The notes beneath the pieces were generated by a model, which was not told the origin of the DNA, made no database searches, and saw only the letters and a program-made list of their open reading frames with translations. Shown here in pieces: positions 51,333 to 60,197 of a stretch of DNA of 64,000 nt. The position numbers and the translations under genes are program-made. Position 1 is the stretch's first letter; each line of letters starts with the position of its first letter. This stretch comes from Tumebacillus lacus (GTDB taxonomy: Bacteria > Bacillota > Bacilli > Tumebacillales > Tumebacillaceae), in assembly GCF_026410385.1 (NCBI RefSeq), contig NZ_JAPMLT010000001.1:682001-746000 (forward strand), in the 5' to 3' direction.

Positions 51333-51683
51333 CTAGTGCGGGGGGCGGTCGATGCGGATCTTCAGTTCATGCCAGGGAAAATACTCGCCGGGACAATCAT
51401 CTCCGTGCGCGCTCACTTTGCCAGGGTCCATCTCAAACGCGGAAGACAGTCGCAACATCAATTTTACCAAGACAAACATCTGCTCGCGGACCACGCCCGG
51501 ATCGTCTGCCAGCGTGGAAAAGTCCCCCTCCACGCAGACGTGAATATGGTCATCATCGCGGAACTGGTTGGACGGTATCACCGTGCCGTCCCGGCAGACC
51601 AAAAAGTCAAACCCCGACCCGTTGATGTCCGGACAGGCCGAGTCGTGCAACACAATCCCGACAAATCCCATCGCTGCTCCCAC
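51333..51683 (-). CDS. Amidase_2/PGRP-like domain protein
   Basis: 116 residues. GIVLHDSAC (first metal His position), DFLVCRDGTVIPSNQF, HIHVCVEGDFS and the end HGDDCPGEYFPWHEL follow the order of N-acetylmuramoyl-L-alanine amidase 2/PGRP domains, though the protein is short and the metal ligands are partly altered, so activity is uncertain. ATG 51683 with GGGAG upstream. Sits among spore genes, so spore wall work is plausible (inference). Confidence 0.65.
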   Translation of the reverse strand: MGAAMGFVGIVLHDSACPDINGSGFDFLVCRDGTVIPSNQFRDDDHIHVCVEGDFSTLADDPGVVREQMFVLVKLMLRLSSAFEMDPGKVSAHGDDCPGEYFPWHELKIRIDRPPH

Positions 51684-51792
51684 AAGGTCCGCCTCCCCAA
51701 CCGATGCCGTTTACGTGTTCACCCATCGAGATCCTCATTGGGTGGTTTAGTATCAGCATCATATGCGGCCAAAGCCTGACCCTGTGTATGCG

Positions 51793-52329
51793 TTACCCAA
51801 AAATCCAATGTACGACAAAAAGCGCGGCGATGACACTGGCAAGGTCGGCGAGCAGGCCGACTTTCACCGCATAGCGGGCGTTGCGGATGCCCACCGAGCC
51901 GAAGTACACGGTCAACACGTACAAAGTCGTGTCGGACGCTCCCTGCATCGTCGAGGCGAGCTTGCCGAGAAACGAGTCCGGCCCGTGCGCCTGGAAGATG
52001 TCGGTCATGATCGCCATGCTCCCCGAGCCCGAGATCGAGCGCAGCAGCGCCATCGGCAAAAACTCAGACGGCACGCCGAGCGGTTCCAACAGCGGATTCA
52101 AACTCCCGATCAAGAGGTCGAGCGCCCCCGACTCGCGAAAAACAGACACGGCGACGAGCATCCCGACCAGATGCGGCATGATCTTGATCACCGTCGGCAG
52201 GCCGCTCTTCGCCCCGTCGATAAACGTCTCGTAGACGGGCACGCGGCGCATCAGGAGAGCGTAGGTCGGGATAAATGCGATGATCACCGGCAGCGACCAG
52301 GCTGCGATGAGCTGTACGATCTCCATCAT
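51793..52329 (-). CDS. spmB: Spore maturation protein SpmB
   Basis: 178 residues, several membrane helices with RRVPVYETFIDGAKSGL and RSISGSGSMAIMTD, features of the nucleoside-recognition (Gate) fold of SpmB. With SpmA it helps dehydrate the spore core. Overlaps spmA by 4 bases. Order spmB-spmA-dacB on this strand is as in Bacillus. Confidence 0.95.
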   Translation of the reverse strand: MMEIVQLIAAWSLPVIIAFIPTYALLMRRVPVYETFIDGAKSGLPTVIKIMPHLVGMLVAVSVFRESGALDLLIGSLNPLLEPLGVPSEFLPMALLRSISGSGSMAIMTDIFQAHGPDSFLGKLASTMQGASDTTLYVLTVYFGSVGIRNARYAVKVGLLADLASVIAALFVVHWIFG

Positions 52330-52922
52330 CGCCGGTTCGTCCTCCTTCTCTCTCGATTGCGGTAATACCGGTCAAGAAACACCGCTGTCGTCGTCGCGAG
52401 GAACGTCGCCAGCACCGTCGTGACCACCACTTCTGTGGGATTGGCCGAGCCGTATTGCATCCGCAGGCCGATGACCGTCGCCGGTATGATCGTCAATCCC
52501 GACGTGTTGATCGCCAGCAGCGTGCACATCGCGTCGCTGGCCCGCTCTTTGTCCGGGTTGAGGTCTTGCAGTTCCTTCATCGCCTTCAGCCCGAGCGGCG
52601 TCGCCGCACTGCCAAGGCCGAGCATGTTCGCGCTCATGTTGGCGACGATGGAGCCCATCGCCGGATGGTCCTTCGGCACCGACGGGTACAGAAAACGGGC
52701 GACGGGGTAGATCAATTTGGCCAGCGACTGGACGAGGCCCGCGTGTTCCGCGATCTTCATCAGACCGCTCCAAAACACCACGATGGAGAGCAGACCGAAA
52801 CAGACGACCGTGCCTTGCTTCGCCCCGCTGAGCACCGCGTTGGTCACCGCTTCCATCCGCCCGGTCACGGCAGCGACGATCACGCCGGAGACGAGCATAA
52901 ACACCCAGATCACATTGATCAT
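52326..52922 (-). CDS. spmA: Spore maturation protein SpmA
   Basis: 198 residues, membrane protein of the same Gate-type fold as SpmB (NAVLSGAKQGTVVCFGLL, NMSANMLGLGSAATPLGLKA, INTSGLTIIPATVIGLR). Works with SpmB in spore core dehydration and heat resistance. Starts 12 bases after dacB. Confidence 0.95.
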   Translation of the reverse strand: MINVIWVFMLVSGVIVAAVTGRMEAVTNAVLSGAKQGTVVCFGLLSIVVFWSGLMKIAEHAGLVQSLAKLIYPVARFLYPSVPKDHPAMGSIVANMSANMLGLGSAATPLGLKAMKELQDLNPDKERASDAMCTLLAINTSGLTIIPATVIGLRMQYGSANPTEVVVTTVLATFLATTTAVFLDRYYRNRERRRTNRR

Positions 52923-52934
52923 GTTGGCGCCTCC

Positions 52935-54134
52935 TTAGCGGCTGATCATCCCATTGATCAATTTTTTCATCTTTTCCCAAAACGTCTTCTCGGCGATATC
53001 CTTCGCGGCGAGCAGCGGCAGTTGCGCGACGAGGCGATCTTCAAAATAGATGCTGATCTCGCCGATCTTCTGCCCGGCGCTGATCGGCGCATGCAGGTTT
53101 TCTTCCAGCTTGATCTCTTTGCGCAGTTTCTCTTGCTCCTCGCTGCGCACCGGATAGGAAAACTCCTGATCGACGATCACGCCCACTTCCGCCTCCACGC
53201 CGTCCTCAACCGGAAGCGATTGCAACTCTTGATGCTCCTCGACGATGGGCTTGCTCTCGTATTTCTCAAACCCGTAGTCGAGCAACCGCGCATGGTCGAC
53301 CCAGTCGCTCGACGCGTCGAGCGTGACCACCGCCACCTGACGCCCGTTTTTTGTCGCCGACGAGACGAGCGTGCGGCCGGCCGCTTTCGTGTAGCCGGTC
53401 TTTACACCGTCTGCACCGCCGTAGCGGTTGAGCATCTTGTTTTTGTTATACAGTTTGCGGTCCCACGCCTCGCCTGGCATCGGCATCCGCCACACCTTGG
53501 TCTTGACGATCGTTTGGAACGTCTCGTTGCGCAGCGCGTAGGCGCTGAGCACCGCCATGTCGTGCGCCGTCGAGTAGTGCCCGTCCGCATCGAGCCCATG
53601 CGGATTGGCAAAATGCGTCCCGGTCAGACCGAGTTCTTTGACCAGCGCGTTCATCTTCTCGACGAACTTGGCCTCCGATCCGCCCCCGACATGCTCCGCC
53701 ACCGCCGTCGCCGCATCGTTGCCGGAGCGGAGCATCACGGCATAGAGCAGGTCGATCAACTTTTGCTTCTCCCCGACTTTCAGATAGATCGACGACCCCT
53801 CTTTGCCGGATGCCCGCGAGGAGACGGTGACCATGCCGTCCAGGTCCATCCCCGACTCGATGGCGACGATGGTGGTGATGATCTTGGTGATCGAAGCGAT
53901 CAGCATTTGTTTGTCGGCCGATTTTTCATACAGAATGCGTCCGGTGTGCACGTCGATCACGGCTGCTGCGCGGGCGCTCACCCCGACCTCATCGGCGTAC
54001 AGGTTCGCGGAAGCGGGGATCGCTTCCAGAAAAGCAGCGGTGTTTTGCGCATTGCTGTGAGTGGCGTGCGCGACAGGCGATGCCGTCATCGAAACGGCAA
54101 GAGCCAGCGCGGCCACGAACCATTTTGCTTTCAT
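52935..54134 (-). CDS. dacB: Sporulation D-Ala-D-Ala carboxypeptidase (PBP5*)
   Basis: 399 residues. Signal peptide, then an S11 domain with SxxK (Ser81-Ile-Thr-Lys84), SGN (SGNDAAT) and KTG (KTGYTKAAG). A C-terminal beta domain and an amphipathic helix (FWEKMKKLINGM) anchor it to the membrane. It trims cortex peptide side chains during sporulation. Its place before spmA-spmB supports dacB over dacA. A sigma-E-like promoter lies upstream. Confidence 0.94.
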   Translation of the reverse strand: MKAKWFVAALALAVSMTASPVAHATHSNAQNTAAFLEAIPASANLYADEVGVSARAAAVIDVHTGRILYEKSADKQMLIASITKIITTIVAIESGMDLDGMVTVSSRASGKEGSSIYLKVGEKQKLIDLLYAVMLRSGNDAATAVAEHVGGGSEAKFVEKMNALVKELGLTGTHFANPHGLDADGHYSTAHDMAVLSAYALRNETFQTIVKTKVWRMPMPGEAWDRKLYNKNKMLNRYGGADGVKTGYTKAAGRTLVSSATKNGRQVAVVTLDASSDWVDHARLLDYGFEKYESKPIVEEHQELQSLPVEDGVEAEVGVIVDQEFSYPVRSEEQEKLRKEIKLEENLHAPISAGQKIGEISIYFEDRLVAQLPLLAAKDIAEKTFWEKMKKLINGMISR

Positions 54135-54174
54135 GGGGGCCCTCTACCTCGTTTCCTTTGGACTGTCTGTCCTC

Positions 54175-54203
54175 ATGTATATGCACAAGCCCCCGGCTTA
54201 TCC
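54175..54203 (-). promoter_or_regulatory. Sigma-E type promoter candidate of dacB-spmA-spmB
   Basis: Minus-strand GGATAAG, 13-base spacer, CATATACAT; fits the mother-cell consensus partly. Bacillus dacB is known to use sigma-E. Confidence 0.4.
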
Positions 54204-54204
54204 C

Positions 54205-54254
54205 AAAAAACAAAGCGGGCATCTCTCCGGTCGAGAGATGCCCGCTTTGTTTTT
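54205..54254. terminator. Terminator after gerW (ytfJ)
   Basis: 17-base perfect arms starting CAAAGCGGGCATC, 5-base loop, A6/T5 flanks; it separates gerW from dacB. Confidence 0.92.
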
Positions 54255-54262
54255 CGTCATGC

Positions 54263-54775
54263 TTAGCACTCGTAGTTCGTGGATTGGTTCGACGCGCCGC
54301 CTTCCGCGTTGCGGCGCTTGCCGTTCTGTCCTTCATGTCCTTGCCCTTGGCCCTGCTGTCCGTTCTGCTTGTTTTTCTTCATCATCTGCGAGACCTTATC
54401 CATCACTTGAGGGGCGAGGTCGATCAACTTTTCATACAGTTGGTTCGGTCCTTCGGTGGACAGCATCTTCACCTGCCCGTTCCCGACGACGAGGAAGCCG
54501 ATCGGCGTGATCGACACCCCGCCGCCCGCACCGCCGCCAAACGGCAGCTCGACCGACGCGCTTTCACCGTCTTTACCGCCTTTGCCGCTCGTCTCGACCT
54601 CCGGATCAAACTCCGATCCGCCTGCCGCAAAGCCAAAGCCCACCTTGGAGATCGGCAGAATCACGCTGCCGTCCGGCGTTTCAACCGGGTCGCCGACGAT
54701 GGTGTTCACGTCCACCATCTCTTTGAGATTTTCCATCGCCGTGCTCATCAAGCCTTGAATCGGATGTTCCGCCAT
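54263..54775 (-). CDS. ytfJ: Sporulation protein GerW/YtfJ family
   Basis: 170 residues. GDPVETPDGSVILPISKVGFGFAAGG and the Gly-rich GGGAGGGVSITPIGFLVV (given as family blocks) are the GerW/YtfJ signature; a Gln/Gly/Asn-rich tail of ~35 residues ends in Cys. A cytosolic sporulation protein needed for normal germination in Bacillus. Overlaps the DUF2953 gene by 28 bases, as an ytfJ-ytfI pair. Confidence 0.92.
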   Translation of the reverse strand: MAEHPIQGLMSTAMENLKEMVDVNTIVGDPVETPDGSVILPISKVGFGFAAGGSEFDPEVETSGKGGKDGESASVELPFGGGAGGGVSITPIGFLVVGNGQVKMLSTEGPNQLYEKLIDLAPQVMDKVSQMMKKNKQNGQQGQGQGHEGQNGKRRNAEGGASNQSTNYEC

Positions 54776-55497
54776 TTTATGCCCTCCCTCAACCAGAGAA
54801 ATACCAATGTCAGTCCTGCAACCATAGCTTTACCGAGCCAAAATCGGATTATGCAAGTGAGCTCCGTCCGAAAGCCTTTTGCTTGGAAATGCGGCCGCAC
54901 GTCGTACTGTATCCGCTTTTTCACGCTGAAATAGCGGTAAGACAGCCCCGCGATGATGCCTTTCAGCCCCCAGACGAGGCCGGCGATGTAGGCGGTCTCG
55001 GCGGCATCGCCGGTGCCGTACGCGGTGCGCCATTCAAATTTTTGCAGCTCGAACGTCCGCGTGAACCGGCGGACCGCCCGCTTGTATTTGCGCAGTCGCT
55101 TGCGGATTTTTCGAATCTCCCGCATGATTTTCTCGATCTTCTCCACGGTGATCGTCACCCAGCCCTTTTGCCGCTTCGGCGTCTGTTTAGCCGGGTCTTT
55201 TTTCAGCGTGATCTTGCCGCTGCGCTCCATGATCGCGGCGACCGGGATGTCGTAGCCAAGGCGCACCAGTCCCGCCATCCCCCGCACGCCGATGTGGATG
55301 CGGTCATCCTTGCCCTCGCGCTTGAAATGGATCTCGATGGAAAACGGAAACAGCAGCAACAGCGCCATGACCAGCCCGAGCAAGAGCAACAGCCCGTTTA
55401 ACAGCCACTCGGCCCAGCGCGGCGGGAGCATCAGCCAGGTCACGACCAGCGCAGCGATGACCGCCAAGACGATCAGGAGTCCCCGAACCCAAGTCAT
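54748..55497 (-). CDS. DUF2953 (YtfI-like) protein
   Basis: 249 residues. Two or three N-terminal membrane helices, a highly basic helix (IEKIMREIRKIRKRLRKYKR), then LQKFEWRTAYGTGDAAETAY, the DUF2953 signature, and a C-terminal helix. Found next to ytfJ in many spore formers; likely a sporulation membrane protein. Confidence 0.85.
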   Translation of the reverse strand: MTWVRGLLIVLAVIAALVVTWLMLPPRWAEWLLNGLLLLLGLVMALLLLFPFSIEIHFKREGKDDRIHIGVRGMAGLVRLGYDIPVAAIMERSGKITLKKDPAKQTPKRQKGWVTITVEKIEKIMREIRKIRKRLRKYKRAVRRFTRTFELQKFEWRTAYGTGDAAETAYIAGLVWGLKGIIAGLSYRYFSVKKRIQYDVRPHFQAKGFRTELTCIIRFWLGKAMVAGLTLVFLWLREGIKWRNIRFKA

Positions 55498-55562
55498 GCG
55501 GCCCTCCTCCAGACATTGCAGATTCTCAGATTAGCTTCTCCACTTTCTCCCACAGCATACAG

Positions 55563-55594
55563 AAAAAACCCGAGACAGAAAGTCTCGGGTTTTT
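55563..55594. terminator. Terminator after scpB
   Basis: AAAAAACCCGAGAC / GTCTCGGGTTTTT stem with AGAAA loop. Confidence 0.9.
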
Positions 55595-55601
55595 GGCACT
55601 C

Positions 55602-56192
55602 TTACTGCTCGTCGTCCGCAAAAATGTCGGGCGTCTGGAACAAGAGATGCTCTTCCTCTTCCAGATCGTCAGGCGCGATAAACGCGGGCGGCGGCGGCAG
55701 TTCATCCAGTGCGCGCAGGCCGAAGTATTCCAGGAAGTCTTTGGTCGTCCCGTACAGGATCGGTCGTCCCGGCCCTTCGGCGCGACCGACCTCGTGGATC
55801 AACTGCTTGCTCACCAGCGTGGTGATCGCCCGGTCGGACTTGACGCCGCGCACCTCTTCGATCAACACGCGGGTGATCGGCTGTTTGTACGCGACGATGG
55901 CCAACGTCTCCAGCGCGGCCTGCGAGAGACCGGCCTGCTGCGGTTGCTGGGCGAGCCGTTCAAAATACGGCGCATGCTCGACGCGGGTGGTCAGCTGAAA
56001 CGCCCCCGCCACCTCTGCGACAACGAGACCGCGCCCTTCGTTTTCATAATCGGATTGCAGGTCATAGAGCAGGTCGAGCGCGTCTTCCGCATCCAGCTCA
56101 AAGATCGCCGCGACCTGCTTGGCGGTGATGCCTTCACTGCCGGCGACGAAGAGCAAGCCTTCGATCACCGCTTTTATCTGATTCAGATCCAC
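55602..56192 (-). CDS. scpB: Segregation and condensation protein B
   Basis: 196 residues with tandem winged-helix domains: [41 protein letters not shown] and [18 protein letters not shown]. Dimer that binds ScpA in the SMC complex for chromosome condensation. Follows scpA by 24 bases. Confidence 0.96.
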   Translation of the reverse strand: MDLNQIKAVIEGLLFVAGSEGITAKQVAAIFELDAEDALDLLYDLQSDYENEGRGLVVAEVAGAFQLTTRVEHAPYFERLAQQPQQAGLSQAALETLAIVAYKQPITRVLIEEVRGVKSDRAITTLVSKQLIHEVGRAEGPGRPILYGTTKDFLEYFGLRALDELPPPPAFIAPDDLEEEEHLLFQTPDIFADDEQ

Positions 56193-56216
56193 TGTGTCTC
56201 ACCCTTGCCTCTATCT

Positions 56217-56999
56217 CTATTCGATCTCGTTGTCGATCTCGATGTCGAGCACAGCCTCGATGATGATGTCTTCGAATAGACGATCTTGCAGGCAGCGCAC
56301 TTTCTGCTTTTTCATCAGTTCGAGCACCGCCAGAAACGTCACCACGATGTCGCCCCGCCGGTAGTAGTCACCCAACAGCGCGGAGAACGACAGCGAGCCG
56401 CCGGAAAACAGCAACCGGTCCATGATCTCAAACGTCCGCCCCTCGACCGAGATCTCGTCGCGGTGCACGTCGGCCACGTACTCGTCCGGCTGCGCTTTGG
56501 ACAGCGCCTTGCGAAACGCGTCGAGCAGGTCGAACAGCGTCACGCCCTCGACCGGGTTTGGCTGCGGCTGTTTGTCCCTGTCCTCCAAAAAGGCGGTGAG
56601 GTTTTCCGGGGGCTTGGTGAAGACGCGGCTGCGCTTTTCCTCGCGCTCCCGGAGGTCCTCGGCGAGCTGCTTGTATTTCTTGTACTCGATCAGCCGCTCC
56701 ATCAGCGCCTGACGCGGATCGTAGTCCGGGTCTTCATAGTCGATCAGGGGCACGTCCAACTCGATGGGACGCGGCAGCAGCAGTCGGGACTTCATCGCCA
56801 ACAGGCTGGAAGCCATCACGAGAAACTCGCTGGCGATCTCCAAGTTGAGCACCTGCATCAGGTCGACATAGACCATGTACTGGTCGGTGATCTCCGAGAT
56901 CGACACCTCGGTGATGTCGACCTCCGCTTTGTCGATCAGATGCAGGAGCAGATCGAGCGGGCCTTCAAACGATTGCAGCTTGAGCTTGAGCGGTTCCAT
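56217..56999 (-). CDS. scpA: Segregation and condensation protein A
   Basis: 260 residues, the kleisin subunit. N-terminal LQSFEGPLDLLLHLIDKAEVDI binds the SMC neck (given as family block), the middle is a charged coil, and the C-terminal winged helix ends LELMKKQKVRCLQDRLFEDI. Starts 4 bases after the M50 protease stop; likely operon. Confidence 0.96.
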   Translation of the reverse strand: MEPLKLKLQSFEGPLDLLLHLIDKAEVDITEVSISEITDQYMVYVDLMQVLNLEIASEFLVMASSLLAMKSRLLLPRPIELDVPLIDYEDPDYDPRQALMERLIEYKKYKQLAEDLREREEKRSRVFTKPPENLTAFLEDRDKQPQPNPVEGVTLFDLLDAFRKALSKAQPDEYVADVHRDEISVEGRTFEIMDRLLFSGGSLSFSALLGDYYRRGDIVVTFLAVLELMKKQKVRCLQDRLFEDIIIEAVLDIEIDNEIE

Positions 57000-57003
57000 C
57001 TCG

Positions 57004-57642
57004 TCAACTCAGCCCTGTGATCGTGCGGATCAAGTCGTTGGTCATGAGTTGCAACGGGAAGATGATAAACCCCGCCCAGCCAAAGAAGACCAGGAGCAAC
57101 AGCACGAACGGGCCGTATTTTTCCACGTTGTGCATTTTGAGAGCGGTCCGTTGCGGGAGCAGTTCGCGGACGATCCAGTAGCCGTCGAGCGGCGGGATCG
57201 GCAGCAGGTTGAACAGGAACAGAATCACGTTGATGTACACGACCGCGTTGACCAATTCGACTGCAAAATTGGACCAGGCATCGTCCATCAAGGACGGGAA
57301 GATCATTTTGAAGATAAATGCGAACAGCACGGCCGTCACAAAGTTGGCGAGCGGCCCGGCAAACGTGGTCAGGATCTTGCCGACCCGCTTGTTGCCTTTG
57401 AAATTGTATGGATTAAAAGTGACCGGCTTTGCCCAGCCGAAAGGGCCGAACAGGATCAAAAGCGTGCCGAGAATGTCCATGTGCGCGATCGGGTTCAGCG
57501 TCAGACGTCCATCGCGCTTGGGCGTCGGGTCGCCGAGCGAGTACGCGACCAAAGCGTGCGCCAGTTCGTGGACGGTGATCGCGATCAGGAAGGCGATCAG
57601 TCGAAACAGGATGTCATCCATGTTCAGACCACTGAAAAACAT
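57004..57642 (-). CDS. Site-2 protease family (M50) membrane protein
   Basis: 212 residues with about five membrane helices. Zinc motif HELAH (VHELAHALVAY) and LLPIPPLDGYWI (the NPxxDG-like third ligand). Short S2P proteases such as Bacillus YwhC/YwmF lack a PDZ domain. Substrate unknown. Start ATG 57642, 8 bases after GGAGGGGG. Confidence 0.9.
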   Translation of the reverse strand: MFFSGLNMDDILFRLIAFLIAITVHELAHALVAYSLGDPTPKRDGRLTLNPIAHMDILGTLLILFGPFGWAKPVTFNPYNFKGNKRVGKILTTFAGPLANFVTAVLFAFIFKMIFPSLMDDAWSNFAVELVNAVVYINVILFLFNLLPIPPLDGYWIVRELLPQRTALKMHNVEKYGPFVLLLLVFFGWAGFIIFPLQLMTNDLIRTITGLS

Positions 57643-57710
57643 GCGTTGTGCCCCCTCCATATGTTTCGTCAATAATCTATCTTATCACACCTGCCCCCTT
57701 CGAAAAAGTG

Positions 57711-57742
57711 AAAAAGCATCCGCCGAAGAAATGCGGATGCTT
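57711..57742 (-). terminator. Terminator after spermidine synthase-like gene
   Basis: AAGCATCCGC / GCGGATGCTT stem and T5 on the minus strand; the right arm touches the stop codon. Confidence 0.85.
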
Positions 57743-58644
57743 CAATCACGCAGGCGAAACAGCAACATGTCTTCGTCGGTCAGCGGTTTGACCTCCGCCA
57801 AATCCCACGGCGGATCATGCAGCATCCGCCCTGCCAATCGGTTCAACCGCCGTTTGTGCCGGTTAAAGTGCGTCGACCCGGACACCCGCTGCCAGAGCGC
57901 TTGCCGGTCTGGCAGCGGCGCGTCGGCGGCGATCAACAGCATATTTTGCGGCTCGCCGGGAAACGGCGTCGTCGGGATGATCACGACATGGGCAAACACA
58001 TCCCGGTACGTCCGCCACACCCGGCGCAGATAGAGGCTCTCCCGCCCGCGCACCGCGCCGATCACGTTGACCGCCACAGCACCGCCCTCGGCCAGTCGCG
58101 AGCGCAGCAGGCGGACAAACTCGATCGTCTCCAAACGCGGCGGGATGCGGTCGTCCGCATAGGCGTCGAGAAACACGAGGTCAAACTCTGCCGTCGCGTC
58201 CTCCAGATACCGCCTGCCGTCGGCGGCCAGATACTCGATCCGCTCGTCGTCCGGCGCGTGAAAATACTCCCGCGCCACCCGGATCACTTCGCCGTCGATG
58301 TCCACGCCGTGCAACTGCGCCGTTGGAAACAGCCGCCGCATCGTGCCGAGCGCCGTGCCCGTCCCGACGCCGATGGCGAGAAACGTTCGCAGGTTCGGCA
58401 CGACACAGACCGCGAGCAAAAACGCTTGCTGATAGGCGAACAGCAGCCGCTCCGGCTCCCGCAGATGCATCGCGCCTTGCCAGCCGCGGGAATCAAAGCG
58501 CAGATAGCGCACCTGCCCCCGCCGCTCGACATGCACCGTCTGATGCAGCGACTCCGTTTCATGCTCGCGTATCGTGCGCCCCCGCAAGATCCAATAGGTG
58601 CCGATGCCGCCGCAGAGGGCGGATAGCAGGACGAAGCCGTTCAT
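57742..58644 (-). CDS. Spermidine synthase-like methyltransferase-fold protein
   Basis: 300 residues. A short N-terminal hydrophobic segment, then a Rossmann domain with LAIGVGTGTALGTMRRLFP, HGVDIDGEVIRVAREYF and DLVFLDAYADDRIPP, typical of the spermidine synthase superfamily. A single-domain fused relative; polyamine activity is unproven. ATG 58644 overlaps the MFS stop by 4 bases, so it is the second gene of an operon with an EmrB-type exporter. Confidence 0.85.
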   Translation of the reverse strand: MNGFVLLSALCGGIGTYWILRGRTIREHETESLHQTVHVERRGQVRYLRFDSRGWQGAMHLREPERLLFAYQQAFLLAVCVVPNLRTFLAIGVGTGTALGTMRRLFPTAQLHGVDIDGEVIRVAREYFHAPDDERIEYLAADGRRYLEDATAEFDLVFLDAYADDRIPPRLETIEFVRLLRSRLAEGGAVAVNVIGAVRGRESLYLRRVWRTYRDVFAHVVIIPTTPFPGEPQNMLLIAADAPLPDRQALWQRVSGSTHFNRHKRRLNRLAGRMLHDPPWDLAEVKPLTDEDMLLFRLRD

Positions 58645-60140
58645 GGCCGGGGATCGGCGGCCGCCGCCTCCCCGTCCGCCCGTTCACGCGGGAAGAACAG
58701 GGTGAGCAGCAGCCCGCCGATGCCAAACACCGCCAGCAACACGAACGCCGCGTGCAGCCCCGTATCGAACGCGCCGGACAGCAGAGCGACGAGGTCGGGA
58801 GTGAGCTCTGCTCTCTTCTCTTCATCGAGCAGGTCGTTGGTTGCCGACAGCGGATCGACGATGCTCGGCTCATCGGCGAGCGCCTGCTGGATGCGGGCGT
58901 TCATCACCGCCCCCATCACCGCCACGCCGATGGCCGCCCCAAGCGAGCGGATAAATTGCAGGGAGGCGGTGGCGACACCGCGACGGTTCCACGGCACCGC
59001 CGACTGCACGGCGACGAGAAACGCCAGCGAGGACAAGCCCATGCCCATCCCCATCACAAACAGCACCGCCATCGCGTACGGATAGCCAAGCTTTGGCGTG
59101 ACAAAGTTCAACAGCACCGACGTGACGGCGATCAGCACCACGCCGATCAACGCCGTGCGCCGGAAGCCCCACTCGATCATCTTGCGTCCGCCAAAGAAAG
59201 CGGCGAGCGGCCAGCCGATGGAGAGCGGCATCAAGGCAAGACCCGCCTGCGTTGCCGTGCCGCCCCACACGCCCTGCACATAGGACGGGATGTAGGACGA
59301 CACGCCCATCAGCACCGCCTGCGTCAAAAATCCGGCCAGCACCGAGACGAGGATCACCGGCACCGCAAACAGATCGAGCGGCACCAAGGGCTCCTGTGCC
59401 TTGCGCTCATGCAGCACAAACCAGATCAACAACACCAAGAACAGGCCAAACAGCGCAAAGATCGGCGTCGACAGCCAAGCAAACTCCGTCCCGCCGCTGA
59501 GCAACGCAAACAAAAGCGCCGTCATCGACCCGGACAGCGTGATCGCCCCGAGATAGTCGATCTGATGCTTTTTCTTTTCAATGTCCTCATGCAGGGAATA
59601 GATCAGCACCAGCACGGCGATCAGCGCAATCGGCACGTTGATGTAAAAAACCCAGTGCCAGGACAGCAACTGAATGATCACACCGCCGAGCACCGGTCCG
59701 ACGATGGCCGAGACGCCCCAGACGGTCGAGAACAAGCCTTGCATCTTGCCCCGCTCTTCGACGGAGAATATATCGCCGACAATCGTCGTCGCCACCGCCA
59801 TGATCCCGCCCGCACCAAGACCCTGCACGACGCGGAACAAAATCAGTTGCACCATCGTCGTCGACAGAGCGCAGAGGATCGAGCCGATGACCACGATCAG
59901 ACAAGAGATGATAAAGATCGATTTGCGTCCGTACAGATCGGACAGCTTGCCGTAGATCGGCACGGTGACCGTGGAGGCGAGCAGAAAGCCCGAAAACACC
60001 CACGACATCAGAGGCAGACCGCCCAGCGAGCCGATGATCGTCGGCATCGCCGTCCCGACGATGGTCAAATCGATGGCCGACAGAAAATTCGCCAGCATCA
60101 CCGCGACCACCACGGCGGTACGATTTGTCGTTTTGGGCAT
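58641..60140 (-). CDS. DHA2-family MFS exporter (EmrB/QacA type, 14 helices)
   Basis: 499 residues, fourteen helices. Motif A variant GKLSDLYGRKSIFI after helix 2, motif C GVSAIVGPVLGG in helix 5, and SAIDLTIVGTAMPTI (D1 motif) in helix 1. A proton-coupled drug or metabolite exporter. Start ATG 60140 with AAGGAGGGG upstream; a TTG seven codons earlier overlaps that site. Confidence 0.93.
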   Translation of the reverse strand: MPKTTNRTAVVVAVMLANFLSAIDLTIVGTAMPTIIGSLGGLPLMSWVFSGFLLASTVTVPIYGKLSDLYGRKSIFIISCLIVVIGSILCALSTTMVQLILFRVVQGLGAGGIMAVATTIVGDIFSVEERGKMQGLFSTVWGVSAIVGPVLGGVIIQLLSWHWVFYINVPIALIAVLVLIYSLHEDIEKKKHQIDYLGAITLSGSMTALLFALLSGGTEFAWLSTPIFALFGLFLVLLIWFVLHERKAQEPLVPLDLFAVPVILVSVLAGFLTQAVLMGVSSYIPSYVQGVWGGTATQAGLALMPLSIGWPLAAFFGGRKMIEWGFRRTALIGVVLIAVTSVLLNFVTPKLGYPYAMAVLFVMGMGMGLSSLAFLVAVQSAVPWNRRGVATASLQFIRSLGAAIGVAVMGAVMNARIQQALADEPSIVDPLSATNDLLDEEKRAELTPDLVALLSGAFDTGLHAAFVLLAVFGIGGLLLTLFFPRERADGEAAAADPRP

Positions 60141-60197
60141 GGAAAGCCCCTCCTTTTTCAAAGCCGCTGCTTTTGTAACCCTATGTACTGTCCCTTA